From: Lysobacter_C sp966210725
GTDB lineage: Bacteria > Pseudomonadota > Gammaproteobacteria > Xanthomonadales > Xanthomonadaceae
Length of the DNA: 64,000 nt
Assembly (NCBI GenBank): GCA_966210725.1
Contig: CBIHLN010000001.1
Location: 1 to 64,000, forward strand
Reading direction: 5' to 3'
Part shown: positions 46,064 through 55,700 of the stretch, piece by piece
How the letters are laid out: each line of letters starts with the position of its first letter
Position numbering within the stretch: position 1 is the first letter of the stretch
Translations under genes and position numbers: made by a program
The notes under the pieces: model-generated
Told to the model about the DNA's origin: nothing
The model's input: only the letters and a program-made list of their open reading frames with translations
Database searches by the model: none

Positions 46064-49000
46064 TTAGGGCTCGACGGTGGCGTACACCTCGCGCCCGCGC
46101 AGGTGCGGACGGTGCGACGCCGCCCACGCGCCGTACCGGCCCATCAGGCCCTCGCCCCAGTCGCCGCCTTCGTGCGTGGTCACCGCCGGCGGGTAGCCGC
46201 ACATCGCGTTGATCAGCAGGTCCAGCTCCGGCGACGCCTGACCCGGCGCGGCCCCCGCGCGGGACGCCGGCAGCGTCGGCGCCGTCATCTCACGGTCCGG
46301 CAGGTTCAGCGTGGGCGGCTCCACGAGCGTCACCGGCGTGGGCGCGTCCGGCCCGGCGTCGTCCAGCGTGATGGGAGCGGTCGGGGTCGCGCCGTCGGGC
46401 GCGGCGAACAGCCCCTCGACGTGGCGGTCGCGCCACCAGTTGGTGGTGTCGCGCAGGGCGTCCACCGGGGTGCCGCCGCGCAGCAGGTCGTAGAGGTAGT
46501 CCAGCTCCCCGGTCGGGCCGGCGACCGACGCCGGCTGGTTGCCGCCGGTGGCCATCGCCCGGGTCGACCCGTCTGTCACCACGGACGCCGGGGTGTGGCC
46601 GCCGGTCGCCATGGACGTTGTCCCGCCGGTCACCGACGCCGGGAGGTCGCCCCCCGTCGCCATCATCATCGCCGGCGCGCTGCTGGCCGCCATCGGCGCC
46701 AGCAGGCCCTCGAACTGCGAGGCCGGGATGCCGTAGCCGCCGTCGCCCGGCTGCACGAACGCGATCGCATGCTCGCCGCCCAGGAAGTGGTCGAGCACCC
46801 GCACCTGCTCGGCGTCATCGCCGTCGACCCGGACCAGCAGGTCGTCGCCGTCGCGGTGGAAGCTCAGGCGCTCGCGGGCGATCGACGCGAAGTAGATGTA
46901 ATCGCTGCCGCCGCCGCGGTTGTCGATGGTGTCGCGGCCCGAGCCGGCCGCGTAGTAGTACGCATCGTTGCCGCTGCCGCCGACCAGATAGTCATCCCCG
47001 TCCTCGCCCACCAGCGTGTCGTCGCCGGCGCCGCCCAGCAGGATGTCGTGGCCCGAGCCGCTGAAGGAGCCGTTGCCGCCGGACAGGTAGTCCGCCCCAT
47101 CGCCGCCTTCGAACTTGTCGTCCCCGCCGAACCCGAACAGCGTGTCGTCCCCGCCCAGGCCCCGCAGCAGGTCACGCCCGTTGCTGCCCAGCAGCTGCTC
47201 GCCGGCCGCGGTGCCGTCCACGACGTTCGAATAGTCGCTGTCGTCGCCGGGCACGCCATCGTCCGGATCGTCGCCGCCGCCGCCGTCGGCCAGGGCGTTG
47301 ATCGCCGCGGTGTCGAGCAGGCTGCCTCCGTCGGGCTGCACGAAGTCGATCGCGGACTCGCCGCCCAGGAAGTGGCCGGTGACGCGCACGCTCGTGCTCG
47401 GATCGGCGTCCACGGTCACCACCAGGTCGTCGCCGTCGCGACTGAAGGCCAAGCGCGAGGCGTCGATGCCGCCGTTGAAGAACAGGCCGTCGTAGCCGCC
47501 ATCGCTGGTATCGATGGTGTCCTGGCCGCCGCCGTAGACGTAGCTGTCGTCGCCCAGGCCGCCGATCAGCACGTTGCTGCCGTCCTCACCGGACAGGGTG
47601 TCATGGCCGGCCCCGCCCTCGAGCCGGTCATTGCCGGACCCCGAGCCACTGCCGTTGCCGCCGGCCAGGTAGTCGGCGCCCTCGCCGCCTTCGAGCGTGT
47701 CATGACCGCCCATGCCGAACAGCTGGTCGGCGCCGCCCAGGCCCTGGATCAGGTCGGCACCGCTGCCACCGACGAGCTGCTCGCCGGCGCCGGTGCCTTC
47801 TATCACCTGCTCGTACTCGTTCCCGCCGCTGCCCGCGGCGACCAGCTGGTTGATCTCGGTGGTGGTGAGGTAATAGCCACCGTCGGGCTGCACGTAATCG
47901 ATCGCCGCGTCGCCGCCGAGGAAGTGGTTCTGCACCCGGACCGCGGGCACCGTGGCGTCGTCCACGCTGATCAGCAGGTCGTCGCCGTCGCGGCTGAAGG
48001 ACAGCCGCTCGCGCGTGATGCCGGTGGTGAAAAACACCCCATCGAAACCGCCGCCGGTGTTGTCGATGACATCCGCCCCGGTGCCGTCGCTCACGACGTA
48101 CTTGTCGTCCCCGGACCCGCCGATGAGGGTGTCATCGCCCCCACCGCCGACCAGCGTGTCGTGGCCGCCGGCGCCGTCGATCACATTCGTGGCGGCGTTG
48201 CCCGCGATGTAGTTGTCCTGCGCGTTGCCGGTGCCGTCGATCGCAGCGGCGCCCTGCAGGAACAGCGTTTCAATGTGGTCGGTCAACGTATAGGTTGCGG
48301 TGGACTGGACCTTGTCATTGCCTGCGCTGCCCGCTTCGACGACCACGTCGGAGCTCTCATCGACGACGTAGGTATCGTCTCCGCTTCCGCCCTCAAGGCG
48401 GTCGATGCCTTCGCCACCGTCCAGGTAATCGTGGCCGTTCCCGCCCAGCAACAGATCACTGCCCGTGCCGCCGAACAGGGCATCGTCGCCCCCCAGGCCG
48501 TGGAGCTGGTCGTCGCCCTCCCAGCCACCCAACGTGTTGGCGCCGGCATTGCCCGTGACCACGTTGTTCAGTTCGTTGCCGTTGCCGGTGGCGATCCCGT
48601 CGGCAAGGATCAGGTTCTCGACGTTGTCGGAGAGGACTAGGTTGGTTTCGTAGTGGCGCTCGACCGTGTCGACACCATCGCCCTGGCTCTCGTAGATGCG
48701 GTCGCTGCTGGAATCATTGATGAAGGTGTCGTTGCCGGCACCGCCATACATGCTGTCGGCGCCCAGCCCGCCATCCAGTCGGTTATCCCCGGAATTGCCG
48801 ACGAGACGGTTGTTCGCGTCGTTGCCGGTACCGTCGAGGTCGGCGGCGCCGGTCAGCTCCAGATTTTCGAGCGTCGAAGCCAGCACGTAGTCCACGCTCG
48901 ATCGCACCGTGTCGCTGCCCTCGTCCGCCAGTTCCACGACCAGATCGGCCTGGCTGTCCACCACGTAGGTGTCATCACCCGCGCCACCAACCAGCGTATC

Positions 49001-52000
49001 GGCACCACCGGCGCCATCGAGCACGTTGTCGTTCGAGTTGCCAGTCAGCACGTTGCCGTCGTCCGACCCGGTGGCGTCCATCGCCCCACTGCCCTCCACG
49101 AGCCGGATTTGCTCGAGCCCTGAGGACAAGACGTAGGCGTTTGCGGTTGAGTACACGACATCCAGGCCCTCACCGGCCTGTTCGACGATCACGTCATCGC
49201 TCTCTCCGACGTAGTACAGGTCGTCCCCGCTGCCGCCGATCATCTGGTCAGCCCCGGCGCCGCCGTCCAGCACATCACTTCCTTCCCCCCCGGCCAGCAC
49301 ATCATTGCCGGCACCGCCTTGCAGGACGTCATCGCCAGCCATGCCGGTCAGCTGGTTGTTGCCGGCGTTGCCGATCAGCACGTTGGCGGCATCGGTGCCC
49401 GTGGCGTCGACATCCGCGACGCCCACCAGTTCCAGTGTTTCCACGTCCTCTGGCAATGCGAAGCTCACGCTGCTGCGAACGGTGTCTGAGCCAGAGCCGT
49501 CCAGTTCACTGACGGCATCACCGGCATCGTCGACCACGTACATGTCATCTCCGTCGCCGCCGGCCATCTGGTCTGCGCCGGTGCCGCCATCGAGCAGGTC
49601 ATCGCCCGACCCACCGACAAGGCGATCGTTACCCGCTTCTCCGAACAACAGGTCATCGTCCGCGCCGCCATCGAGCACGTCGTCACCCGCACCGGCATTG
49701 ATTGTGTCGCTGCCTGCCAGACCGGAAATGGCATTGTCCAACGTGTTGCCCCGGATGACGTCGTTCAGTGCCGTTCCCGCTAGGCTGGCGAGATCGAGCG
49801 CCTCCGGATCTAGCCACCTCTGCTGGCCGCCACCCAAGTCCATCGTCAGGCCGTACTTGGCCAGTTGCGTGACCGGGTCGAAGAAGTCTTCAAGGCGAAT
49901 GCGGTCGTCAGGCGAATTGGCGAAGTACACCGCCAGAGCATCCCCTTCGCGTCGGAAATAAAGCTCATCCAGAGGTAGGCCTGACAGGTAGATCGTGTTG
50001 TGCCCCTCGTTGTCGCGGATGCTGTCCCTGCCGTCGCCCGCACTGAAATGGTACGCATCGTTGCCCGCGCCGCCCTCCAGTTGGTCATCCCCCAGCCCGC
50101 CGGTCAGGTGGTCGGCACCTGCGTCGCCGTGCAACACATCGACGCCGTCGCCGCCATCCAGTGCGTCGTCTCCCGCTCCGCCCTCCAAGGTATCCGCGCC
50201 GGTGCCACCGCTGAGTACGTCGTCGCCGTCGCCGCCATACACCCTGTCGTCGCCTGCCTGCCCGCTTAGCGCATCGTTCCCGCCGTGACCGTAAAGGGTG
50301 TCTTTGCCATCGCCGCCTGCGAGTGTGTCCCCGCTCTCGTAGCCCTTCAGCACGTCGTCGCCGGCAGTAGGGGCTTGCACCAACGCTTTTACCGTAGCGA
50401 GATCCCACACGACGGACTCCGAATCCGCGAAGCGGATCTCATCGACGCGATAGGCGTTTACGCCGTCCTGGAGGAAATAGTTTCTGATCGTGACGCTGTC
50501 CCCCGTGTTGCTGATGCGCAGCACGAGATCATTACTCTCGCGCCTCGCGCTTACAGCTGAGGCTTCTATTCCAGGCCCAAACTGGAGCACATCCAGCCGC
50601 CCGACGCTGTCGTCGTGGTCGTTGATCGTGTCGTTCCCGTCACCCAGATTGAACAGGTAGGTATCCGAGCCACTGCCACCGGCCAGCGTGTCGTCGCCGG
50701 CCCCTCCGGACAACACGTCGTTCCCATCGCCACCGGACAAAGCGTCGTTGCCCGCATCGCCGCGCAGGGTATCCGCCCCCGCGTGTCCAGCTAACGTGTC
50801 GTTGCCATCCTCACCGACCAGGAGATCATCACCGGCATAGCCCTTTAGGTCGTCAGCACCGGCCGTGGGTGCAAGCACCAGTGCCTTGACGGCCTCGACA
50901 TCCCAGACAGCCGCGGCGTCGGCGAACCGGATTTCATCCAGATGGTGGCCGCCGGCAGCGTCACCGACAAAATAGTTGGTAACAGTGACGCGATCGTCGG
51001 TATTGGCTACCGACAACACCAGGCTGTTGCCCACACGGCGAGCGCTGACGGCAGATGGATCGACGCCGGGCCCGAACACCAAGGCGTCCACACGGCCGAC
51101 GCCGGGGTCGTAGTTGTTGATGCTGTCTTGACCGCCGCCCAGCTCGAACACGTAGATGTCGCTGCCCGCACCACCGGAGAGCAGGTCGTTGCCGGCACCA
51201 CCATTCAGTGTGTCGTCGCCGTCATAGCCATACAGGCTGTCAGTGCCGGCGCCGCCCGCGAGCGAGTCAGCGCTACCGTAGCCTTGAATAACGTCGTCAC
51301 CCGGTGTGCCCGCGAGCACCATCGCTTCGATCGCCGCCGTGTCCCAGACTGAGGAGGCGCCGTCAGTAAACCGCACCTCGTCGAGACGGCCATGACCTGC
51401 GCCAACGCCGCCGCTGAAGTAGCCCGTTACGGTCACCTGGTCGTCCGTACCGGAGATCGACAGCACTAGGTTGTTCCCAGTCCGCCGCGCGGTCACATCG
51501 GCGGGATCGATGCCGGCTCCGAACGTCAGGGCGTCAAGGCGTGTGGCGTTGTAATCGACGTTGCTGATCACATCTCGGCCACCGCCCAGCTCGAATACAT
51601 AGAGGTCGTTGCCCGAGCCGCCGTTTAGACTGTCGTTGCCGGCTCCGCCGTTGAGAACGTCGTTGCCACTTCCTCCGCTCAGCGAGTCGTCGCCGAGCCC
51701 ACCTGTCAGAGTGTCATTGCCACCGTAACCGGCAATGTCGTCATTACCGGCCAGCCCATCCAGCGTTTCGTCAACTGCCGACCCGTACAGTCCGTCGTCA
51801 CCCTCGGTCGCCTGCTGGACCACGGCTGCGAGGATCTGCGCGAGATCCCAAGTGGTTCCGTCCTCAAACCGGAACTGTTCGATCACACCCTCCCGAAGCG
51901 CCCCCTCGGTACCTTCATAGACATTGTTGATGCGAAGTTGCCCATAGGTGCCGCCGCTGGCGACGTGGACGATGATCCCTGAGACGTCACGGGTAAGGGA

Positions 52001-55000
52001 GATGTCGCCCGGCAGAATGCCGCCCATGAAGTAGATCTGGTCAGCACCCTTGCTGTCGAAGATGCGATCATTGCCGTCACCCGGACGGTAAATGTACATG
52101 TCGTTCCCAGACTGGCCGTAGAGGACGTCGTCGCCCTTGCCGCCGCTTATGGCCTCTTTACCTCCAGTTCCAAACAACGTATCGGCTTCGTCCGTGCCAT
52201 TTAAAGGGCTCAGACCACGCACCCAGGGCTCAATTGCCGGCCGCGCGCCGATCAGCTCCTGATAGGCTGCATCAAGTTGCGTGCGCAGTGCAGGCGAATA
52301 CGCAGACAAGGCAGTAGAAAGTGCAACCAAGTCGAGGATCGCGCCCGTATCACCTGTGTCTTGGGCGCTGATCATGTAGGCCTTGAAGGCATCCAGATCG
52401 AGCATGGCGCGCGAGTAGCCCGAGGCGAACCCGCCGAGGAAGATTCCCGTATCGGCGTAGCGCGTCTGCGCTTCCAGCTGAGCCGCGACGTACTGGCGGA
52501 ACTCGTTGAACTCCGAGGTCAGAAGGTTTCCCGCCTCCGGCCTGGGGTTGGGATCGTTCGGGGTGTAATCGTTGGTGTACGGACGCGCCGACAGCATCTC
52601 CACCACGGCCAGTTCTCGCGCATCGACATTGCTGCCGCGACTGTCCGGTGCAATGTGCTCCACGCCTGCCCAACGAAAAATGAGCGTGTCGATTGTGGGA
52701 CCGCCACCAGTCCCGCCCTGTGCTACGTGCTCTTCCACGAGAGCCTTCAACTCAGGATCACGCACCATTGCCTGGTGGAGATCCATTAGATTGCCAAAGG
52801 CCTTCGCATTCGGAAGATCCGCCAGCTCATAGATCGCCAGTGGCGAGGTCGAAACATCATTGATGCGGCGCGAAGCATCGGTTGTGAACCAAATATCTGA
52901 GACTGCAGCATCGGTACCGTTCGCACGTATAGCAGTGCCAATCTGCTTATGGGCCTGCCCGTTTGCGTCGACGAACGCCGACTCGTCATAGCCTGTCCTT
53001 ATGGCAACGACGCCTGCCTGGCTCAGGGTGAGTAGCTCACCCGCTTCGGTCAAGCCATTCTGATTGGAATCGCGCCATATCTTCAGCTCTGCAAAAGCCG
53101 AATCCTGAGAGTCAACAATACCGTCTTGGTTGCCATCAAGGTCGCTAAGTGCTGCAAAACCGTTGTCTGCCAATTCACCCGATGCCAATCGAGTGTTGCT
53201 GCCGAACAATTCACGTCCCGTATGGATCTTGCCATCACCATCGAGGTCGCGTACCAACAACCCATCGTCAGCACCCGCCCACGCCGTTGACTCCAGCATG
53301 CCGTTGGCATCGTGATCAAAATACCGATCACGACTGTATCCGCTACTCTCCACGCCGTCACCGTCAAGATCGATCACGATCGGCGACGCACGACGCTCAG
53401 CCTCGTCCATTTCCGGCGGCTCCTCGTCATCAGGCTCGGTCTCCAGTGAGATACCAAGGTCGCCGTTGCTAAACTCATGGATCTGCAGCCCCCCGTTGAT
53501 CAGTAGGCTGGTTCCATTCAGCACGTATAGCGTATTGCCATTGCGGTACTCGTTCTCTGGATCACCTTCCTTTCGTTTTCCTCCAGTCATCAACTGACCA
53601 TCTAGAAAAACTTGGCCGGTGCCGTCACTATCGATAATAGTGTCCTGGGCATCCGAGCTGTAAGTATCGTGTCCCGATCCACCGAGCAGAATATCTGCGT
53701 TCTCGCCGCCAGCCAGATAATCGCGTCCGTCATCACCCAGCAATGTATCTGCGCCCCCATCACCGAAAAGCTTATCGTTGTCCGCGCCACCCGTGAGCGT
53801 GTCATCCCCGCCCCCGCCGTGAATGGTGTCGTCACCGCCCATGCCGGCAAGAGAGTGGTTGTTTCCGGAGTTCCCCCTGATTTCGTTGTCTAGCTCATTG
53901 CCTGTGCCGTTGATGTCGTCTGAGCCGCTCAGTTCAAGGTTCTCGACATTCTCCAAAAGGGTGTACTCAACCGAGGACTTGACCAAATCTTCCCCTTCGC
54001 CCACGTACTCGGTGACGACGTCTCCGGCGTCGTCAACTATATATACGTCATCTTCAGTTCCCCCATACAGCTGGTCGGCCCCACCCTCGCCGTCCAATTC
54101 ATCGTTACCCGAGCCGCCATAAATGGCGTCGCCCGAGTCCGTGCCTCGAATATTGTCCGACCCGCCGCCAGCAATAAAGGTGATTCCATTCCCCGTATAC
54201 GCACTCAGAAGCGGGTGGCTCTCAAGCTTAAACCAGTCCACCAATGAGCCATAAGAGTCCCCGCCGTTTGTGCCATACACCATCGGCCGGCCCTGATCGT
54301 CCAAATGCCGAATCGTCCCATCATCAAAAAGACTGCCAAAGAATGCGGAAGCGTTAGCACCAATCTTGGCAGCTGCAGCAACGTCGCTCATGGCGACGGG
54401 CCAATTGTACGATTCGATATCGTACTCGACCTGATTCATGCTGGTCACTGGGCTGGTGCCTATAAACTCGAAGTATACGGTTCGTCCTATAGACGATGGA
54501 TCTGTGATAAATGCACTTGCGGCGTTAGTTATATCGGCCTTGCGGCTGCCTCCAATGTAATCGAAGTTCTCTCGCTCATTGAGGTTGGTGAAGGGTATTA
54601 TCTCTATGCCCGATACGCTCTTGACCCCAGAGGACGAGATTTCAAATCTAGCGCCGCCATTCCCACTGGCGTCGGGATCTTTCAGTTCAAACGCAGTGGT
54701 GTTCCATACGAATGCTCGCTCCATGTAATCATCGATTTCATCTTCGTACTGTGCTTGGTCAATTCCAACCAGCGCATTTACCGAATAGCCTTTACTGCGC
54801 AGAAAGTCGGAAAGCTCTTGTTCCGTGTAATTGCCGGGCGCGAGCCCGAGTGCATCAAAGTCAAGTTCGAAGAACAGTCTAACGACATCAAACATGTGAG
54901 CGCCGGCAAACCGTCCAGGCCCTGTGCTCATGTAGTCCGCGAGATCGATAGCCATGCTGGTCGACGCACCGGGATCTCTTATGTAACTTCCCGTCGCCAG

Positions 55001-55072
55001 CTCGGCCGTATCGGGCTTCTGAGCTGTTCCATACAGATAAGTAGTCAGCACTTCATTGAGAATAGAATTCAT
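46064..55072 (-). CDS. Giant RTX protein (3002 aa) with FrpC-like calcium module
   Basis: Type I-secreted calcium-binding protein. Residues 1-310 are unique and without repeats. A first RTX block follows (about 310-490). From S563-P564 a module starts IVIDLDGDGVESSGYSRD and carries several EF-hand-like loops (DLDGDGKIHTGRE, DLDGNQDGIVDS, DSNQNGLTEAGE); it matches the self-processing module of Neisseria FrpC but has Ser-Pro where FrpC has the cleaved Asp-Pro. From about 980 to 2770 GGxGxDxLx nonapeptide arrays alternate with PF06594-type domains. The C terminus has three MATGG..PASV-like units and ends REVYATVEP. Toxin, adhesin or bacteriocin roles are all open; no lipase or protease motif is seen. 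Confidence 0.9.
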   Translation of the reverse strand: MNSILNEVLTTYLYGTAQKPDTAELATGSYIRDPGASTSMAIDLADYMSTGPGRFAGAHMFDVVRLFFELDFDALGLAPGNYTEQELSDFLRSKGYSVNALVGIDQAQYEDEIDDYMERAFVWNTTAFELKDPDASGNGGARFEISSSGVKSVSGIEIIPFTNLNERENFDYIGGSRKADITNAASAFITDPSSIGRTVYFEFIGTSPVTSMNQVEYDIESYNWPVAMSDVAAAAKIGANASAFFGSLFDDGTIRHLDDQGRPMVYGTNGGDSYGSLVDWFKLESHPLLSAYTGNGITFIAGGGSDNIRGTDSGDAIYGGSGNDELDGEGGADQLYGGTEDDVYIVDDAGDVVTEYVGEGEDLVKSSVEYTLLENVENLELSGSDDINGTGNELDNEIRGNSGNNHSLAGMGGDDTIHGGGGDDTLTGGADNDKLFGDGGADTLLGDDGRDYLAGGENADILLGGSGHDTYSSDAQDTIIDSDGTGQVFLDGQLMTGGKRKEGDPENEYRNGNTLYVLNGTSLLINGGLQIHEFSNGDLGISLETEPDDEEPPEMDEAERRASPIVIDLDGDGVESSGYSRDRYFDHDANGMLESTAWAGADDGLLVRDLDGDGKIHTGRELFGSNTRLASGELADNGFAALSDLDGNQDGIVDSQDSAFAELKIWRDSNQNGLTEAGELLTLSQAGVVAIRTGYDESAFVDANGQAHKQIGTAIRANGTDAAVSDIWFTTDASRRINDVSTSPLAIYELADLPNAKAFGNLMDLHQAMVRDPELKALVEEHVAQGGTGGGPTIDTLIFRWAGVEHIAPDSRGSNVDARELAVVEMLSARPYTNDYTPNDPNPRPEAGNLLTSEFNEFRQYVAAQLEAQTRYADTGIFLGGFASGYSRAMLDLDAFKAYMISAQDTGDTGAILDLVALSTALSAYSPALRTQLDAAYQELIGARPAIEPWVRGLSPLNGTDEADTLFGTGGKEAISGGKGDDVLYGQSGNDMYIYRPGDGNDRIFDSKGADQIYFMGGILPGDISLTRDVSGIIVHVASGGTYGQLRINNVYEGTEGALREGVIEQFRFEDGTTWDLAQILAAVVQQATEGDDGLYGSAVDETLDGLAGNDDIAGYGGNDTLTGGLGDDSLSGGSGNDVLNGGAGNDSLNGGSGNDLYVFELGGGRDVISNVDYNATRLDALTFGAGIDPADVTARRTGNNLVLSISGTDDQVTVTGYFSGGVGAGHGRLDEVRFTDGASSVWDTAAIEAMVLAGTPGDDVIQGYGSADSLAGGAGTDSLYGYDGDDTLNGGAGNDLLSGGAGSDIYVFELGGGQDSINNYDPGVGRVDALVFGPGVDPSAVSARRVGNSLVLSVANTDDRVTVTNYFVGDAAGGHHLDEIRFADAAAVWDVEAVKALVLAPTAGADDLKGYAGDDLLVGEDGNDTLAGHAGADTLRGDAGNDALSGGDGNDVLSGGAGDDTLAGGSGSDTYLFNLGDGNDTINDHDDSVGRLDVLQFGPGIEASAVSARRESNDLVLRISNTGDSVTIRNYFLQDGVNAYRVDEIRFADSESVVWDLATVKALVQAPTAGDDVLKGYESGDTLAGGDGKDTLYGHGGNDALSGQAGDDRVYGGDGDDVLSGGTGADTLEGGAGDDALDGGDGVDVLHGDAGADHLTGGLGDDQLEGGAGNDAYHFSAGDGRDSIRDNEGHNTIYLSGLPLDELYFRREGDALAVYFANSPDDRIRLEDFFDPVTQLAKYGLTMDLGGGQQRWLDPEALDLASLAGTALNDVIRGNTLDNAISGLAGSDTINAGAGDDVLDGGADDDLLFGEAGNDRLVGGSGDDLLDGGTGADQMAGGDGDDMYVVDDAGDAVSELDGSGSDTVRSSVSFALPEDVETLELVGVADVDATGTDAANVLIGNAGNNQLTGMAGDDVLQGGAGNDVLAGGEGSDVLDGGAGADQMIGGSGDDLYYVGESDDVIVEQAGEGLDVVYSTANAYVLSSGLEQIRLVEGSGAMDATGSDDGNVLTGNSNDNVLDGAGGADTLVGGAGDDTYVVDSQADLVVELADEGSDTVRSSVDYVLASTLENLELTGAADLDGTGNDANNRLVGNSGDNRLDGGLGADSMYGGAGNDTFINDSSSDRIYESQGDGVDTVERHYETNLVLSDNVENLILADGIATGNGNELNNVVTGNAGANTLGGWEGDDQLHGLGGDDALFGGTGSDLLLGGNGHDYLDGGEGIDRLEGGSGDDTYVVDESSDVVVEAGSAGNDKVQSTATYTLTDHIETLFLQGAAAIDGTGNAQDNYIAGNAATNVIDGAGGHDTLVGGGGDDTLIGGSGDDKYVVSDGTGADVIDNTGGGFDGVFFTTGITRERLSFSRDGDDLLISVDDATVPAVRVQNHFLGGDAAIDYVQPDGGYYLTTTEINQLVAAGSGGNEYEQVIEGTGAGEQLVGGSGADLIQGLGGADQLFGMGGHDTLEGGEGADYLAGGNGSGSGSGNDRLEGGAGHDTLSGEDGSNVLIGGLGDDSYVYGGGQDTIDTSDGGYDGLFFNGGIDASRLAFSRDGDDLVVTVDADPSTSVRVTGHFLGGESAIDFVQPDGGSLLDTAAINALADGGGGDDPDDGVPGDDSDYSNVVDGTAAGEQLLGSNGRDLLRGLGGDDTLFGFGGDDKFEGGDGADYLSGGNGSFSGSGHDILLGGAGDDTLVGEDGDDYLVGGSGNDAYYYAAGSGRDTIDNRGGGSDYIYFASIARERLSFHRDGDDLLVRVDGDDAEQVRVLDHFLGGEHAIAFVQPGDGGYGIPASQFEGLLAPMAASSAPAMMMATGGDLPASVTGGTTSMATGGHTPASVVTDGSTRAMATGGNQPASVAGPTGELDYLYDLLRGGTPVDALRDTTNWWRDRHVEGLFAAPDGATPTAPITLDDAGPDAPTPVTLVEPPTLNLPDREMTAPTLPASRAGAAPGQASPELDLLINAMCGYPPAVTTHEGGDWGEGLMGRYGAWAASHRPHLRGREVYATVEP

Positions 55073-55086
55073 TTGTCATTCCTTTG

Positions 55087-55590
55087 TCATGAGTTTTCTA
55101 AAACCGTTCCGCAATTCGTCACTGCTATGTGATGTGACTGCAGTTGCTGCTTCACCGTAAAGTCGCTTTCGTACTTACCGTGTATGAATTCCACTCTTAC
55201 CATCGCAGCGAATTCACCCCTCGCACGAGAGGCTCGCGGGATGAGATATCCTGGATATTCTGCATCGTCAAGAATGCGGCAACAGCTCGGGTTTGCCGAC
55301 CTGAACTCTGCTGCACTCGTATACTTTCTGTTATTCGCTCTAAGATCTTGAATCTCACGAGCCTTTCCGTTCTCAATGGCGATCGCTCCACCGCTGGGTG
55401 CGGTACGTCGGATGACGTAATCCACGGCCGCATTTATTAGTTCGTCATCGCTTAGTCGTCGCAGCTCTCCTAAACAGTACCCAGACTCATTAACACGGCC
55501 GTATGTGAAAATAGAGCCGATAAAAATGAGAAGTATGATCAATGTCCACCAGTGCCAGAATGTGTTATTCGCTACAAGATTGCTCTTCAT
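55087..55590 (-). CDS. Small membrane-anchored protein in the RTX operon
   Basis: A 167-residue protein with one membrane helix at about residues 13-31 (WTLIILLIFIGSIFTYG) and a periplasmic remainder that includes RRLSDDELINAAVDYVIRR and AMVRVEFIHGKYESDF. Four cysteines (Cys38, a CC pair near 103, Cys158) could form disulfides. GCAGGAGTCGC precedes the ATG. It ends 14 bp before the RTX start, between hlyD and the RTX gene. Position suggests an immunity, chaperone or anchoring protein; no family is recognised. GC content is low compared with the rest of the window. Confidence 0.7.
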   Translation of the reverse strand: MKSNLVANNTFWHWWTLIILLIFIGSIFTYGRVNESGYCLGELRRLSDDELINAAVDYVIRRTAPSGGAIAIENGKAREIQDLRANNRKYTSAAEFRSANPSCCRILDDAEYPGYLIPRASRARGEFAAMVRVEFIHGKYESDFTVKQQLQSHHIAVTNCGTVLENS

Positions 55591-55700
55591 GCGACTCCTG
55601 CAATTCCAATAAGTCGAAGGGGTTGGCCTGGGCTTCTATGCTGCGTCTTTGTTCGAGTCCGCCCCGGCGGTTTCGGTGGGGCGTATCGCGGGAACGTCTT

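Noticed and set aside
46103..48640. An 845-codon open frame on the + strand
   Set aside because: It is the shadow of the GC-rich RTX repeats on the other strand; its Val/Ala/Arg-rich content has no domain and follows the repeat period.
46900..54200. Dense short repeats suggesting a CRISPR array
   Set aside because: The repeats are codon-periodic 27-bp units encoding GGxGxDxLx nonapeptides within one open frame; there are no constant repeats with unique spacers. No CRISPR array was seen in the window.
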